This document shows positions 1-8,279 of a stretch of DNA of 14,206 nt, in pieces (the first letter of the stretch is position 1; the number at the start of each line of letters is the position of its first letter). Origin of the DNA: Zygnema cylindricum (lineage: Eukaryota; Streptophyta; Zygnematophyceae; Zygnematales; Zygnemataceae); the NCBI GenBank assembly GCA_037447655.1, contig JBBHKE010002658.1, forward strand, positions 7,094 through 21,299. The letters run 5' to 3'. Both the position numbers and the translations under genes were made by a program. Below the pieces are notes generated by a model. The model was not told the DNA's origin. It searched no databases and was given only the letters and a program-made list of their open reading frames with translations.

Positions 1-56
1 GAGACTACGGCTCTGTGATGGCCGGTTTAACGGCCGTCAGTGTCCTGTCCATTTCG

Positions 57-173
57 TCATGTTTTGGCATCTGACGCGTGGGCGAAGCCTGTCACTCTGT
101 CACGCATCAAAAGGACTTGGTCCATTGCGGCCTCAGAGCTGCTCCTTTGACGGTCAAGCTGCGCCAAAACCTT
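57..173 (-). CDS. Possible terminal coding exon (unrecognised protein), weak
   Basis: On the minus strand an open frame of 38 residues ends in TGA at 59-57. It begins after a CAG (176-174) that could be a splice acceptor. The peptide is soluble and charge-balanced (KVLAQLDRQRSSSE near its start, ASDAKT at its end) and could form an amphipathic helix. The first 200 bases are visibly richer in G and C than the following 400, which fits an exon edge. Against this, one plus-strand frame is also open across the same bases, the fragment is short, and I recognise no family. If real, the remaining exons lie to the right, beyond the low-complexity DNA at 200-360, or in sequence I could not resolve. 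The open frame runs on to 326, but that upstream part is repeat and A/T run and reads as junk. Confidence 0.15.
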   Translation of the reverse strand, partial: KVLAQLDRQRSSSEAAMDQVLLMRDRVTGFAHASDAKT

Positions 174-178
174 CTGCG

Positions 179-354
179 CCAATCGGATGAGCGTGCTCAC
201 AATTTTTGAAAAAATATATATATAAAGGAGTACGGCTGAGCACCAGAAAAAAATAATGGAGTACGGCTGAGCACCAAAAAAAAAAAAGTACGGCTGAGCA
301 TTGTGCGCCAGAAAATATGAAAGCATTGTGCTCCAGTCGGATGAGCGGGGTCAC
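179..354. repeat. Short tandem repeats flanked by a 22-bp direct repeat
   Basis: A 22-bp block with core TCGGATGAGCG occurs at 179-200 and again at 333-354, with four differences (A/G, T/G and C/G changes). Between them lie three imperfect units, each containing GTACGGCTGAGCA (about 230, 260 and 288), spaced 28-30 bp and separated by A-runs. This looks like a local expansion by slippage. The A-runs and a short TATATATA stretch explain most of the spacer. Confidence 0.6.
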
Positions 355-551
355 TCTTTTGGCTACTTAGGAATTCGCTTCATGGTACATACAAAAATAT
401 AATAGTAGTACGGAAGAATAATAGAGTATGCGGAAAAAAAAATGTTTTTCGTCTCATTTACGCATCTCGGCTTATGATTTGGAGTAAAATCTCGAACTGG
501 GCGAATCAAAGGTTTTCTTCGACGACTTAAAAACAGTAGTAGCATATTTCA

Positions 552-592
552 CGGGCAGATTTTGTATTTCATGAAATCTTCTGTTTTGCCCG
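552..592. repeat. Imperfect inverted repeat with palindromic centre
   Basis: CGGGCA at the left end pairs with TGCCCG at the right end, and the middle holds the palindrome ATTTCATGAAAT. The segments between them are only partly complementary, so this is a weak cruciform. No neighbouring gene suggests a role. Confidence 0.4.
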
Positions 593-874
593 TATATCGT
601 TTATATATAAATAACAGGCGTACCTGAATTCCCGCGTCTATCCAATCAATGCGCTTTCGGGGCGTTACTGTACTTTGCAGGTCAACGCAAATCGACTGTG
701 AAATGAGCTACAGTAATTTGGCGCTCAAAGGACCCTTAGCCCTAGCAATAAAGGAGAAATTTGAAAATTGAAATTTCCCTAGGAACATGTTGCAAGAAAA
801 AAAAAATCAAAATATCGGTGGAAAATCGGAATTCGGTGAGTCACAGCAACGTAAGATTCACACGTGGGTTTTGA

Positions 875-903
875 GTACAGTACAGTACTGTAATGTACAG
901 TAG
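875..903. repeat. GTACA/GTACT pentamer cluster
   Basis: This cluster reads as GTACAGTACAGTACTGTA followed by ATGTACAGTAG, so it is self-complementary. The same pentamers recur at 1423-1459, 6644-6661, 7222-7245 and 12598-12610. Two TA-inserting MITEs (A and B) sit in this kind of sequence, so it may be a preferred landing site. Confidence 0.6.
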
Positions 904-1422
904 TTACGATAATACGACAAAACCTAAAAATTCACTTTGTATCTTTTTTGCCAGCGTGACACCTGTAATTCCCTGCACACAAAATGTGAGGGTATGAAAT
1001 ATTTGCATTAAAAATTTCTGCAAGTGGCCATGTGGTATATTGATGGCTTTTTTAAAAGGGTCGGTGTTGTGTTGTTTCGTGTGTATTGCGATTTTATTTT
1101 AGGTTTGAAAAGTACGAATGGAAAAGTTGAAGACCTTTTTTTTGGTACGTTGCCGCGACAAATTTGACGGCAGGATTTCGGCAAATAAAAAGTTACCGCG
1201 GCTGGAGACAAGAAAAATATTTGTTTTTGTCTTTTTATATCACTTTGCGAGTTTGCGTACATCTATGAAGTACGAAATTTTTAGGTTCCCCAATCCAGTC
1301 CCGACCAATCCCTTTCCTGGAAATTTCCTCAAATTTGAGTGCGTAGGGAACAGCGCCAAGGTAAACATTGGCCTGATTCATTCATTTGCCACGTGCATCT
1401 ACGATTTCAAAAACGTCATATA

Positions 1423-1459
1423 CCGTACAGTACTTGTAATGTACTGTACTGTACTGTAG
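1423..1459. repeat. GTACA/GTACT pentamer cluster
   Basis: The cluster reads CCGTACAGTACTTGTAATG and continues as three TACTG units. It matches the 875-903 cluster in layout: one inverted pair, a TAATG break, then a second run. Confidence 0.6.
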
Positions 1460-2001
1460 TTTCCTGAAACTGAATCTTGGAATCCTATATTCAAATCACC
1501 TGGCAGTGTGAACAAGTACAAGATCAATGAAAAGTGGCGGCTTTACAGGGGCCGTTAGGCGATGCTCGATCAAGAAAATATAAGCGGTCACCCAAACGAC
1601 CGTTACCGACGCCACGTGGCAGTTTTAAGGGTCAAAGCATAAAGAACCAACGGAGCCTGAAAATGAGCGTGACAGCGAAATTGACTGTAGGTGCAACGTG
1701 TCATTTACACACACGAGGCTTAGCTGTCGAGGCTCGGGTTCTTACGTGTGTCGCATTCGGACATGTCGTGAATTCAATGTCACGTCATATAAAGTACGTC
1801 ACGATCGTATATTTTTATGACTTTATGATTACGTTGCATTGGACCAATTATTATAATCATTTTTCGTCCTTTTGTCGCCTCTCTCTTTTGGATTGCCTCA
1901 AATGTCGTTTACGAGGCACTTACACTTCGGGTAGCGCGTTATTGGACCATTTGTTTCGTGTAACGGCGTGATTGGCTACAGAATCTTCACAATGTGATTC
2001 C

Positions 2002-2373
2002 TAGTGTTGGGTATCGGGTAGTTTCATATCGCGATAATTTCGATATTCGATATATCGAATATCGATCGAGCAGATTCCTCGATATATCGTACCGGGACCA
2101 ACATAAATTATCGCGATATATATCGCAAAAATTACGTGTCCGTACAGTGAAATTACGGAAAAACGTACGGAAATCCCCCCCCCCACCCACTGAGCGCTCG
2201 GGGGGGGGGGTAAAAAAAAAAAAAAAAAAAACGTTTTCGATATATCGGCGATATATCGGATATATATCGCGATATTTCGATAATCGATATATCGAAGCGA
2301 TATATCGATTATCGGGTACCTAAAATTCGGTACATATCGAATATCGGCAAGTGGTCCTCAATACCCAACACTA
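2002..2373. mobile_element. hAT-like MITE built of CGATATATCG palindromes, copy 1
   Basis: The ends are inverted: TAGTGTTGGGTAT at 2002 and ATACCCAACACTA ending at 2373. The 8-bp flanks are GTGATTCC (1994-2001) and GTGAGCGC (2374-2381), matching at 5 of 8, which would be a decayed target duplication. An 8-bp duplication is what hAT elements leave. The interior has no coding frame. It holds a perfect 24-bp palindrome at 2041-2064, a hairpin at 2278-2314 with 17-bp arms and a 3-nt loop, and a C10 run (2175-2184) facing a G11 run (2200-2210). The second copy at 12721-13139 has a clean target duplication, which supports the same boundaries here. Confidence 0.75.
2175..2231. repeat. C-run, G-run and A-run inside the MITE
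   Basis: Ten C (2175-2184) are followed after 15 bases by eleven G (2200-2210), then T and about 20 A. The C and G runs can pair as a hairpin, and the G run alone could take part in a quadruplex. The corresponding part of copy 2 (about 12909-12968) is also G-rich followed by an A run, so this is a feature of the family and not a local accident. Confidence 0.7.
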
Positions 2374-2675
2374 GTGAGCGCACTAATCGACATTTTTGCA
2401 AATTCTGCAAGAACAGCACAATAGGGACTTGGTTGAATAGCCAACAGTTACGTGACGTGTACGTTCAAATGTTAACTTTTTCCAATCCGCGTATTTTGTG
2501 GATTGCAACGGACTGAATTATGTTCGACAGTTTTTTAGCGTCGTTAACGGAAGTTTCATCGATGGTTTCCATTTCGTTTTTAACTATTTTAAAGGAATCG
2601 ATTTTTGGTTACAGCGTAAGCGCTTACGTCATCTGACACAAAAGCTGAAATCTACAACTGTGTGCATTTTTGCCG
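2374..2675. other. Stretch without a supported gene
   Basis: Between two MITEs. A 63-residue frame at 2498-2689 runs into the next element's end and has no recognisable motif. I see nothing else. Confidence 0.4.
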
Positions 2676-2677
2676 TA

Positions 2678-3192
2678 GTTCAAAAGTAGGTGTTTTTATG
2701 GTAGGCCTTTGGTCGGCGCCTTTATCGGAAGTTGTGTTATGGGCTTTTCATCTTCGGGGGTGTGGAGTTTAGTTTGTTAGGGTTGTGTAGTTTTTCCATT
2801 AGTTTAGTGTCATCTTTAGTAAATTTCCTTAGGTTGGCAGTTATTTTAGTTAGATTCGGTGTCTTCACATGTTTTCTTTACCTTAGTTTCCTCTGGCTAT
2901 TCTTTAGCATAAGCGTCTATTTCCTCTTTTTTAACCCATTTGTACCTTGATGGATTTTTCCATCGCACTTTTTGAATTAAAGTTTGTTCCTTTTTCATGT
3001 GATCTTTTTAGATCGCTACTTTGATCAGCGACCGTCCGATCGTCTGAATCTGACGGTGTGAATAACAAAATTTGGTCGGAATGTTTTAATTGGTGTGAAT
3101 AGGTCGAAATACAATATGGGACTTAAGGTCATATTGTATGTTTTGCATACAATAGGCATATTGTATGGGCCTACTTTCACCTACTTTTGAAC
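2678..3192 (+). mobile_element. TA-flanked MITE, family E, copy 1 (interrupted)
   Basis: The ends are inverted: GTTCAAAAGTAGGTG after TA at 2676-2677, and CACCTACTTTTGAAC before TA at 3193-3194. Nearly the whole element matches copy 2 at 5561-5858 in reverse orientation, including the blocks AGATCGCTACTTTGAT, GACGGTG and GGGCCTACTTTCAC-type ends. It has no coding frame of its own. The short inverted ends with TA on each side fit the Tc1/mariner group of non-autonomous elements, which I infer from structure only. This copy is longer because it carries an insertion at 2752-2990. Confidence 0.8.
2752..2990 (+). mobile_element. 239-bp insertion in family E copy 1, possible retroposon tail
   Basis: This segment is absent from copy 2, where the flanking sequences join directly. 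It is bounded by CTTTTCAT (2744-2751) and TTTTTCAT (2991-2998), a 7-of-8 match that reads as a target duplication. The insert is T-rich. Near its right end lies a perfect hairpin, GATGGA-TTTT-TCCATC (2949-2964), followed by GAATTAAAG. A 3' hairpin and a variable flank duplication fit a 5'-truncated LINE or SINE, but I recognise no family. A 72-residue hydrophobic frame (2732-2950) starts outside the insert and is likely fortuitous. Confidence 0.6.
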
Positions 3193-3194
3193 TA

Positions 3195-3433
3195 TGATTC
3201 ACAGACATAGTTGTTCATAGTGATTAGTGTGAACATTTCAATCGTGACGAATTATACGTAACGAACACATTGAACCTTTAGATCAAATCGTAAAAATTGT
3301 TAATGAATTTTCATCCGTACAATTCCGTACAATTAAAAAAAAATGCATATAGCGCAGTTTGTAAGTTTTCCGTTAAATGAGCGCTAAAGTATTATAAATG
3401 TTTAAATAAACATGACACTTCATGTCGGTATTG
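3195..3433. other. Stretch without a supported gene
   Basis: AT-rich spacer with repeated TCCGTACAATT (about 3315-3335) and an A9 run. I see no gene. Confidence 0.4.
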
Positions 3434-3510
3434 GAGTTCCTTCATCAATTGGTAGCGGACAATGTGATAGAAGGATTTTGACACACGCGGGTTCGAAGCT
3501 CCACAAGGGC
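3434..3510 (+). mobile_element. tRNA-like SINE head (pol III A and B boxes)
   Basis: TTCATCAATTGGTAGCGG (3441-3458) resembles the D-arm of a tRNA, where the internal A box lies. GGTTCGAAGCT (3490-3500) resembles the T-loop B box. The 37-bp spacing between the boxes is right for a tRNA-type pol III promoter. The putative acceptor arms (3434-3440 and 3504-3510) do not pair and the T-stem is poor, so this is not a working tRNA. A tRNA-derived SINE head or a tRNA relic fits best. The downstream repeats at 3512-3650 could be its body. Confidence 0.45.
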
Positions 3511-3511
3511 C

Positions 3512-3650
3512 CATTTTTATCAAATGTGTTCGAACATCCGCAAGGGCACATTTTTATCAAATTGCGTGTGTCTGAGCCTATTTGACACGCAGCCATGGCC
3601 CATTTTTATCAAATTTTGTGTCTGAGCCTATTTGACACACAGCCATGGTC
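3512..3650. repeat. Tandem repeats, 37 and 52 bp
   Basis: CATTTTTATCAAAT starts at 3512, 3549 and 3601. The last two units are nearly identical over 52 bp and each contains GTGTCTGAGCCTATTTGACAC, which can fold because GTGTC faces GACAC. The outer bases differ between units on both arms (GCG with CGC in one, TTG with CAC in the next), so pairing is largely kept. The first unit is shorter and retains a TTCGAAC block. Confidence 0.7.
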
Positions 3651-4244
3651 GCCTTCTATTTGCCTTCTCTCTCTTTCTATCAGATAGCACACAACTGCAA
3701 AAAAATAAGGTACATACCATGAACAAATGACATTTTTCACCTTAAGCATTGCATGACATAAAAAAACGTGCGTGAAAATAGTGTGACGTTTCAACGTCTC
3801 TTTTTGAAAATGTGTGTACATTTTCGATAAAGAGACATACAAGTCCCGTGATATTTTTGTTCAGTTCACTGAACAAAAAGTACCAATAACTACGGCGTAT
3901 CTTTTTCTCGAATTCCGTACATTTCCGTAAAAAAAAACGTACATATTACGGAAAATGTTGTATTTTCCCGTAAATTGTCAGTTTCAGTTTACAGTATACG
4001 TTTTTTTTTGCAATTTTCAAAATCTCACGAATTATACATTTCAACCGGAAAATAATCGCACGATTTTAACAACACTGTTCACAAGAGTCACGTCTGACGT
4101 GGTAGTGTGTCAAACGATTTAGCTCGCAACACTATGCAGCTGTACACGTTTCATACACTATTTTGTACATATGACCTAAGCACATGTACGTACTCAATAA
4201 AATATGCAATTCCCATTTTTACGAGTATTTTTTTTTTTACGATT
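3651..4244. other. Stretch without a supported gene
   Basis: AT-rich DNA. It holds a perfect hairpin at 3854-3879 and several TTCCGTA/TACGGAA pairs near 3915-3960 that are mutually inverted. A minus-strand frame at 3609-3842 overlaps the tandem repeats and is not convincing. Confidence 0.4.
3854..3879. repeat. Perfect 11-bp hairpin
   Basis: TTTTTGTTCAG faces CTGAACAAAAA across the loop TTCA. No gene end lies nearby, so I do not call it a terminator. It may be the collapsed remnant of a foldback element. Confidence 0.6.
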
Positions 4245-4505
4245 ATCTTAGGGTAGAATTCCATTAGACGAAAAGTGGGGTTTATTACATGACGCCGTGC
4301 GTTTTTGTACAACGCCGTACAAAGCCGTACCTTTTTTATTTTTTGTCATACATAACATCATTACTGGAAAGCTGTCAGGAGGCTCCAATGATGTAGGCGT
4401 AATTCCTAGCCCTTGGGTATTCCACTTTTTTTGATCCACGAAGCAATCGCGCCCATCATCCATTGTGAAGATACTCTCCTCGCGAGGAGAGGTTCTTGAT
4501 GGTGG
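4245..4505. repeat. Dispersed repeat, family G, copy 1
   Basis: This stretch shares ordered blocks with 9607-9890: a TTAGGGTA block, AGACGAAAAGTG, GGTTTA, CCGTAC-rich spacers, then CGAAGCAATCGC followed by a palindrome. The match is patchy, so both copies are old. In this copy the palindrome is CTCTCCTCGCGAGGAGAG (4474-4491), perfect over 18 bp, with further weaker pairing outside it. The left end resembles the terminal motif of family D (see copy 2), so G may be a longer member of that group. The right boundary is not clear. Confidence 0.5.
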
Positions 4506-4650
4506 TCATGTACCATTGGTACACGTGAAAATGCAAAAAAAAAATATCCGCTTTGAACAAGCGATCGCAGGTCTACACGTCTTACATGCCATATGCCTAC
4601 GTCGTACAGTCTATGTGCCGCATGCCACGCTGGATACAAGTGAGCCTAAA

Positions 4651-4968
4651 ATATCCTCGCACACTCCCTCTGACATCCACCGCAACTCAAAGTTTGCCGC
4701 GACCTTCAAATTGCCGCGTCTTTTTGCCATTCCGTTTCGAAGTTTTGATTTCCATTTTCAAAATCAAAACCTGACGGCAAATTTGATGTACGAATCATTG
4801 ACTTCCTCCGGTCATATCCTCGCACGCTCCGTCTGACATCCACCGACATTCAAATTTTGCCATGACCTTCAAAGTTTGCCGCGTCTTTTTGCCATTCCGT
4901 TGATTTCCATTTTCAAAATCAAAATATGGCCGCAAATTTGATGTGCGAATCATTAACTACATCCGGTC
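4651..4968. repeat. Tandem duplication of about 160 bp
   Basis: Unit 1 (4651-4813, 163 bp) and unit 2 (4814-4968, 155 bp) both begin ATATCCTCGCAC and end in CCGGTC. They share TGACATCCACCG, TTTGCCGCG, GCGTCTTTTTGCCATTCCG and GCAAATTTGATGT. Unit 2 lacks about 8 bp in the middle. Each unit contains TTTTGATTTCCATTTTCAAAATC, which can fold on itself. Plus-strand frames across unit 1 (4465-4836, 4553-4774) do not continue through unit 2, which argues against a coding repeat. Confidence 0.75.
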
Positions 4969-4979
4969 GTACATTTATT

Positions 4980-5495
4980 TCGTTTTGATTTTCCGTTTGT
5001 AGTTTTGTCTAAGATTTTCAAAATCTGGACTTTAACCTATGTGGCGCCAATCATCATTCAGGAAGGTTTGTTACTGGCCCGACAAAATGGAACAGTCTTC
5101 CAGCAAACACTGCCACTGCCAGTAGACTTGTCCGTACATTTACCGGGACCATCTAATGGAAGTTTACCCTTAGGGTGACGTTCCATTTGGGAGGAAATGA
5201 GGTTGTTTACTAGATGTCGTACTTTTTCGTACAGTGTTGTATCATTTTTTATTTTGTCATAATTGCGTGATCGCCTTGCTGTCAAATATTTTATATAGAT
5301 TCGCACGATCCGAAAATTTTATTACGTGAACCAGCCTACATGTGCCACGCATGACAAATTGTCGGTTACCGACCTGACACAATTGAACGAAAGCCTTCAG
5401 TAGACACATTTTTGGGTTTACTACCACCGCCTAATGGAACCCACACCGTAAATGTTAAAATGCTCATGTTTCAATAAATTTTTCTTAAAATAAAA

Positions 5496-5531
<36 letters not shown>

Positions 5532-5558
5532 TAGTTAAGATATATGCGATTCTTACCG
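4980..5558. other. Stretch without a supported gene
   Basis: I see no gene. A hairpin lies at 5155-5187: AATGGAA and TTACCC face GGGTGA and TTCCATT around a TTA loop, with two mismatches. A TA dinucleotide run occupies about 5498-5521 and abuts a T9 run. A minus-strand frame at 5058-5306 has no recognisable motif. Confidence 0.45.
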
Positions 5559-5560
5559 TA

Positions 5561-5858
5561 GTTCAAAAGTAAGTGAAAGTAGGCCCATACAATCTGCCTA
5601 TTGTATGCAAAACTTACAATATGACCTTAAGACCCATATTGTATTCAGATTTATTAAGACCAATTAAAACATTCGGACCAAAAATTAGATAAATTAAAAC
5701 ATTCGGACCAAAAAAATTTATTTGCACCGTCAGATTCGGACGATCGGACGGTCGCTTATCAAAGTAGCGATCTAAGAAGATTACATGAAAAGCCCATAAC
5801 ACAACTTACAATAAAGGTGCCTACCAAAGGCCTACCATAAAAACGCCTACTTTTGAAC
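5561..5858 (-). mobile_element. TA-flanked MITE, family E, copy 2 (uninterrupted)
   Basis: The 298-bp element starts GTTCAAAAGTAAGTG after TA (5559-5560) and ends GCCTACTTTTGAAC before TA (5859-5860). It is the reverse of copy 1 at 2678-3192 and lacks the 239-bp insert, so it is the empty-site reference. It has its own short tandem duplication: AATTAAAACATTCGGACCAA occurs twice at 5662-5713. The minus-strand frame 5614-5802 is a by-product of this sequence. Confidence 0.8.
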
Positions 5859-5860
5859 TA

Positions 5861-6084
5861 TGAGTCTTACATCATTGAAGATTTGAAGCTATCATCAACT
5901 ATCCATTCTACACCTAGAGTACGGATCATCCGACAAAAACCAGGTGCCGGTTACTTAAAGGACTTGGGTCGCGTCGTCAGGATTTACTGTTAGGCTTTTT
6001 TTGTTTGGCGTAAAATTCATCTGTACGATTGGAATGTCACCCTAGTAACGGTACAATTCCGTAACGTACCTAATAACGTTACAG
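5861..6084. other. Spacer without a supported gene
   Basis: I see nothing beyond CTAATAACGTT (about 6070-6080) just left of element A. That resembles the inverted end of A and B, so it could be the stub of another copy. Confidence 0.35.
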
Positions 6085-6086
6085 TA

Positions 6087-6644
6087 CACCGCCAATCGCT
6101 ATTAGCGTAGAAGTTTCTTTAGCGTATAAGAATAATTACAGTGGTGTACGTTAATTAAAAATTTGAAAATTTTGAAAAAAAACATAAATTCTTATTGTTA
6201 ACTAATGCTTATTTGGGTCTTTGAAAAAAAAAATGTCGGTCGCAAACATGCTTACACTTATATAGGTATTTGTACAAAATCTGACTAATCGTACACAAAT
6301 CGTACGTTCACACAGTCGAAACGTGGTTGTCGGATGAATATGTGCGAACGTAATATTTGACAACCCGATTTCATCCCCTTTTTAGACCGCATATTCTCAT
6401 GCGTCCGTGTTTAGTAAAACTCATTAATTATACTTTTTCATTTAAAAAGTTACAACTTTGTACGGTCTGACAATGACCGTACACCACACTATTTAAAAGA
6501 CAACGTACTTTCATTTTGTACCGTACTTGGAAAATAACCCTAAATGGCGTATAGAAAAAAATAGAATAAACTACGCTAATGGAGAATAAAAATAAAAAAG
6601 TGGGATGGAATTAGCGTACACTACGCTAATTGCGATTGGCGGTG
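6087..6644. mobile_element. TA-flanked MITE, family A/B, copy A
   Basis: The ends are inverted: CACCGCCAATCGCTATTAGC at the left and a match ending GCGATTGGCGGTG at the right, each bordered by TA (6085-6086, 6645-6646). TTAGCGTA is repeated inside both ends in several places (6101-6135 and 6560-6630), as transposase-binding subterminal repeats often are. The interior matches copy B (7539-8279) along its length, including GTCGGTCGCAAACATGCTTACAC. No coding frame is present. The right flank is TACTGTACTGTACTG, so it landed in a GTACT run. Confidence 0.8.
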
Positions 6645-6774
6645 TACTGTACTGTACTGTAGAGGTCCCATACGTCAGCCATTTTTCCCGTATTTGAGGC
6701 TTAAGAAATGATAATGATACGCACCCAAATCTGAACCGTTCAACTCGTTCGAAACGATCCGATTGAAAACGCTA

Positions 6775-6991
6775 CACCGTGAATCGCTATTAGTGTTTAA
6801 TGTTTTTTTCGTCGTGTTAAACATCCTTTCTCCGTACACGCATGTCGGATTGTGGATCTGACAGTTGCGATTGAAAATTTGAACTCTCAGCTTCCGATTG
6901 GCTGTCTGAAATTGAAAACCGGACAAGTGTGTACGGATATAAGATGTTTTATTTGGTGAAAAATTATTAACCCTAATAGAGATACACGGTG
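6775..6991 (+). mobile_element. TA-flanked MITE, family D, copy 1
   Basis: The left end CACCGTGAATCGCTATTAGT follows TA (6773-6774). The right end is its inverse with a few changes and precedes TA (6992-6993). The 217-bp interior matches copy D2 read on the opposite strand, for example CATGTCGGATT followed by GGATC, and TCTCAGCTTC. It has no convincing coding frame; the minus-strand 83-residue frame at 6675-6926 runs across its left border. Confidence 0.8.
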
Positions 6992-6998
6992 TACACTA

Positions 6999-7216
6999 CA
7001 CAATGTATCACTATTAGTGTTAATGTTTTTTTTTGCCGCTTAAAACATTTTTTCTCTGTACTCCTTTGTCCGATTTTCAATTTGAGGCCGCCAATCAGAA
7101 GCTGAGATTATTACCTTTCAATTGCAACCATCCGATCCATAATCCGACATGTGTGTACGGAGAAAATATGGTTTAAGCGACGAAAAAAACATCAACACTA
7201 ATAGCGATTCACGGTG
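6999..7216 (-). mobile_element. TA-flanked MITE, family D, copy 2
   Basis: The 218-bp element has the left end CACAATGTATCACTATTAGT after TA (6997-6998) and the right end ACTAATAGCGATTCACGGTG before TA (7217-7218). It lies in the opposite orientation to D1, only a few bases away, so the two copies can fold back on each other. It is diverged from D1, so the pair looks like two insertions and not one recent inverted duplication. Confidence 0.8.
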
Positions 7217-7538
7217 TAGTGCACTGTACATTACAGTACATTGTAACGTTCTTTATACAAGAGGTCGCAAACGGTCAACCGAAACCGTGACTGACCGTTA
7301 ACCGACCGCCCGCGCCGGATCCGGAACGGATTCGGTTGCCAAATTTTGGGGGTCGGGCGGTTACGGTCGGTTGATTCACCAAGAAAAAAAAAACGGTCGG
7401 TTACGGTCGGTCAACCAAAAAACCAAAATATATGAAAGTTTTGTGTTGTCCCTACAATCCAACATTCTTGTACTTTGTACTCTTTGGTATCGTGGAAGTA
7501 CGTGACATTATAATTAGCGTCGCAAATCTGACACGGTA

Positions 7539-8279
7539 CACCGCCAATCGTTATTAGCGTGGAAGTTTGATTAGCGTATAATAATAATTACAGTGGTGTA
7601 CGCTATTTAAGAATTTGAAAATTTTGGAAAAAATCATACATTCTAATTGTTTGATTATGGTAATTTGGATCTCTGAAAAAATAAATGTCGGTCGCAAACA
7701 TGCTTACACTACACCGTCGATCGTATTTAGCGTGTAGAAATTATTAGAGTAAAGAAAAAATTAGCGTCATTAATTCTAATTCAGTGTCAGGAGACGTGGC
7801 AAATTATGGTCCACGTCCCTAAATAGCGTCATTTATTCTATATAAGGTTCAAGGGTCAAAATTTAGGGGCGCTGAATTAGTGTTCAACACGCTAAATACG
7901 ATCGACGATGTAGCATAGGTCTTTGTACAAAATCTGACAAAATCGTACACAAATCGTACATTCACACGGTTGAAAAGCAGCTGTCGGACGAATATGTGGG
8001 AACGGGATTTTTAACGTCTTGGTTTTTTTTCCTTTTTAGAACGCACATTCTCATGCGTCTGCGGTTACTAAAACTAATTTATTGTAATATTAAATCTTAA
8101 AAAGGTACATTTATGTACGGTATGACATTGATGGTACACAACTCTATTTAAGAGACAACGCACTGAAAATAACCCTAAATAGAATAAAGAAAAAAATAGA
8201 ATGAACTACCCTAATGGAGAATAAAAAAAAAAAAAGCGGGACGGAATTAGTGTATACAACGCTAATAACGTTGGCGGTG
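7539..8279. mobile_element. TA-flanked MITE, family A/B, copy B (inside the array)
   Basis: The left end CACCGCCAATCGTTATTAGC follows TA (7537-7538) and the right end AACGTTGGCGGTG precedes TA (8280-8281). Joining the flanks gives GACACGG-TA-CTGTAG, which is exactly an array linker found intact at 8411-8425. That comparison shows one TA became two on insertion. Removing the nested element C, the length is close to copy A. Confidence 0.88.
7712..7910. mobile_element. TA-flanked MITE, family C, nested in B
   Basis: The 199-bp element has inverted ends CACCGTCGATCGTATTTAGC and GCTAAATACGATCGACGATG, bordered by TA at 7710-7711 and 7911-7912. Copy A runs uninterrupted at the equivalent place (CTTACACTTATATAGG), so C is an insertion into B. 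Its terminal motif is a variant of the A and D ends. It is too short to code for anything. Confidence 0.82.

Larger units (their letters stand above)
361..2001. other. Stretch without a supported gene
   Basis: I see no gene here. Frames open at 1118-1459 and 1534-1971 on the plus strand have no recognisable domain, and their composition matches the surrounding DNA. The stretch holds an imperfect inverted repeat at 552-592 and two clusters of GTACA/GTACT pentamers (875-903 and 1423-1459), listed separately. Confidence 0.5.

Noticed and set aside
1534-1971. Plus-strand frame of 145 residues.
   Set aside because: No recognisable motif, an uneven Cys/His content with no spacing pattern, and composition like the flanks. 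Length alone is not enough.
3434-3510. A functional tRNA gene.
   Set aside because: A and B boxes are present, but the acceptor arms do not pair and the T-stem has mismatches.
3854-3879. A rho-independent terminator.
   Set aside because: It is a good hairpin followed by no T-run on the plus strand, with no gene upstream and a eukaryotic context.
4465-4836. Plus-strand frame of 123 residues across the 160-bp duplication.
   Set aside because: The second unit differs by an 8-bp deletion and breaks the frame, and the frame includes the G-family palindrome.
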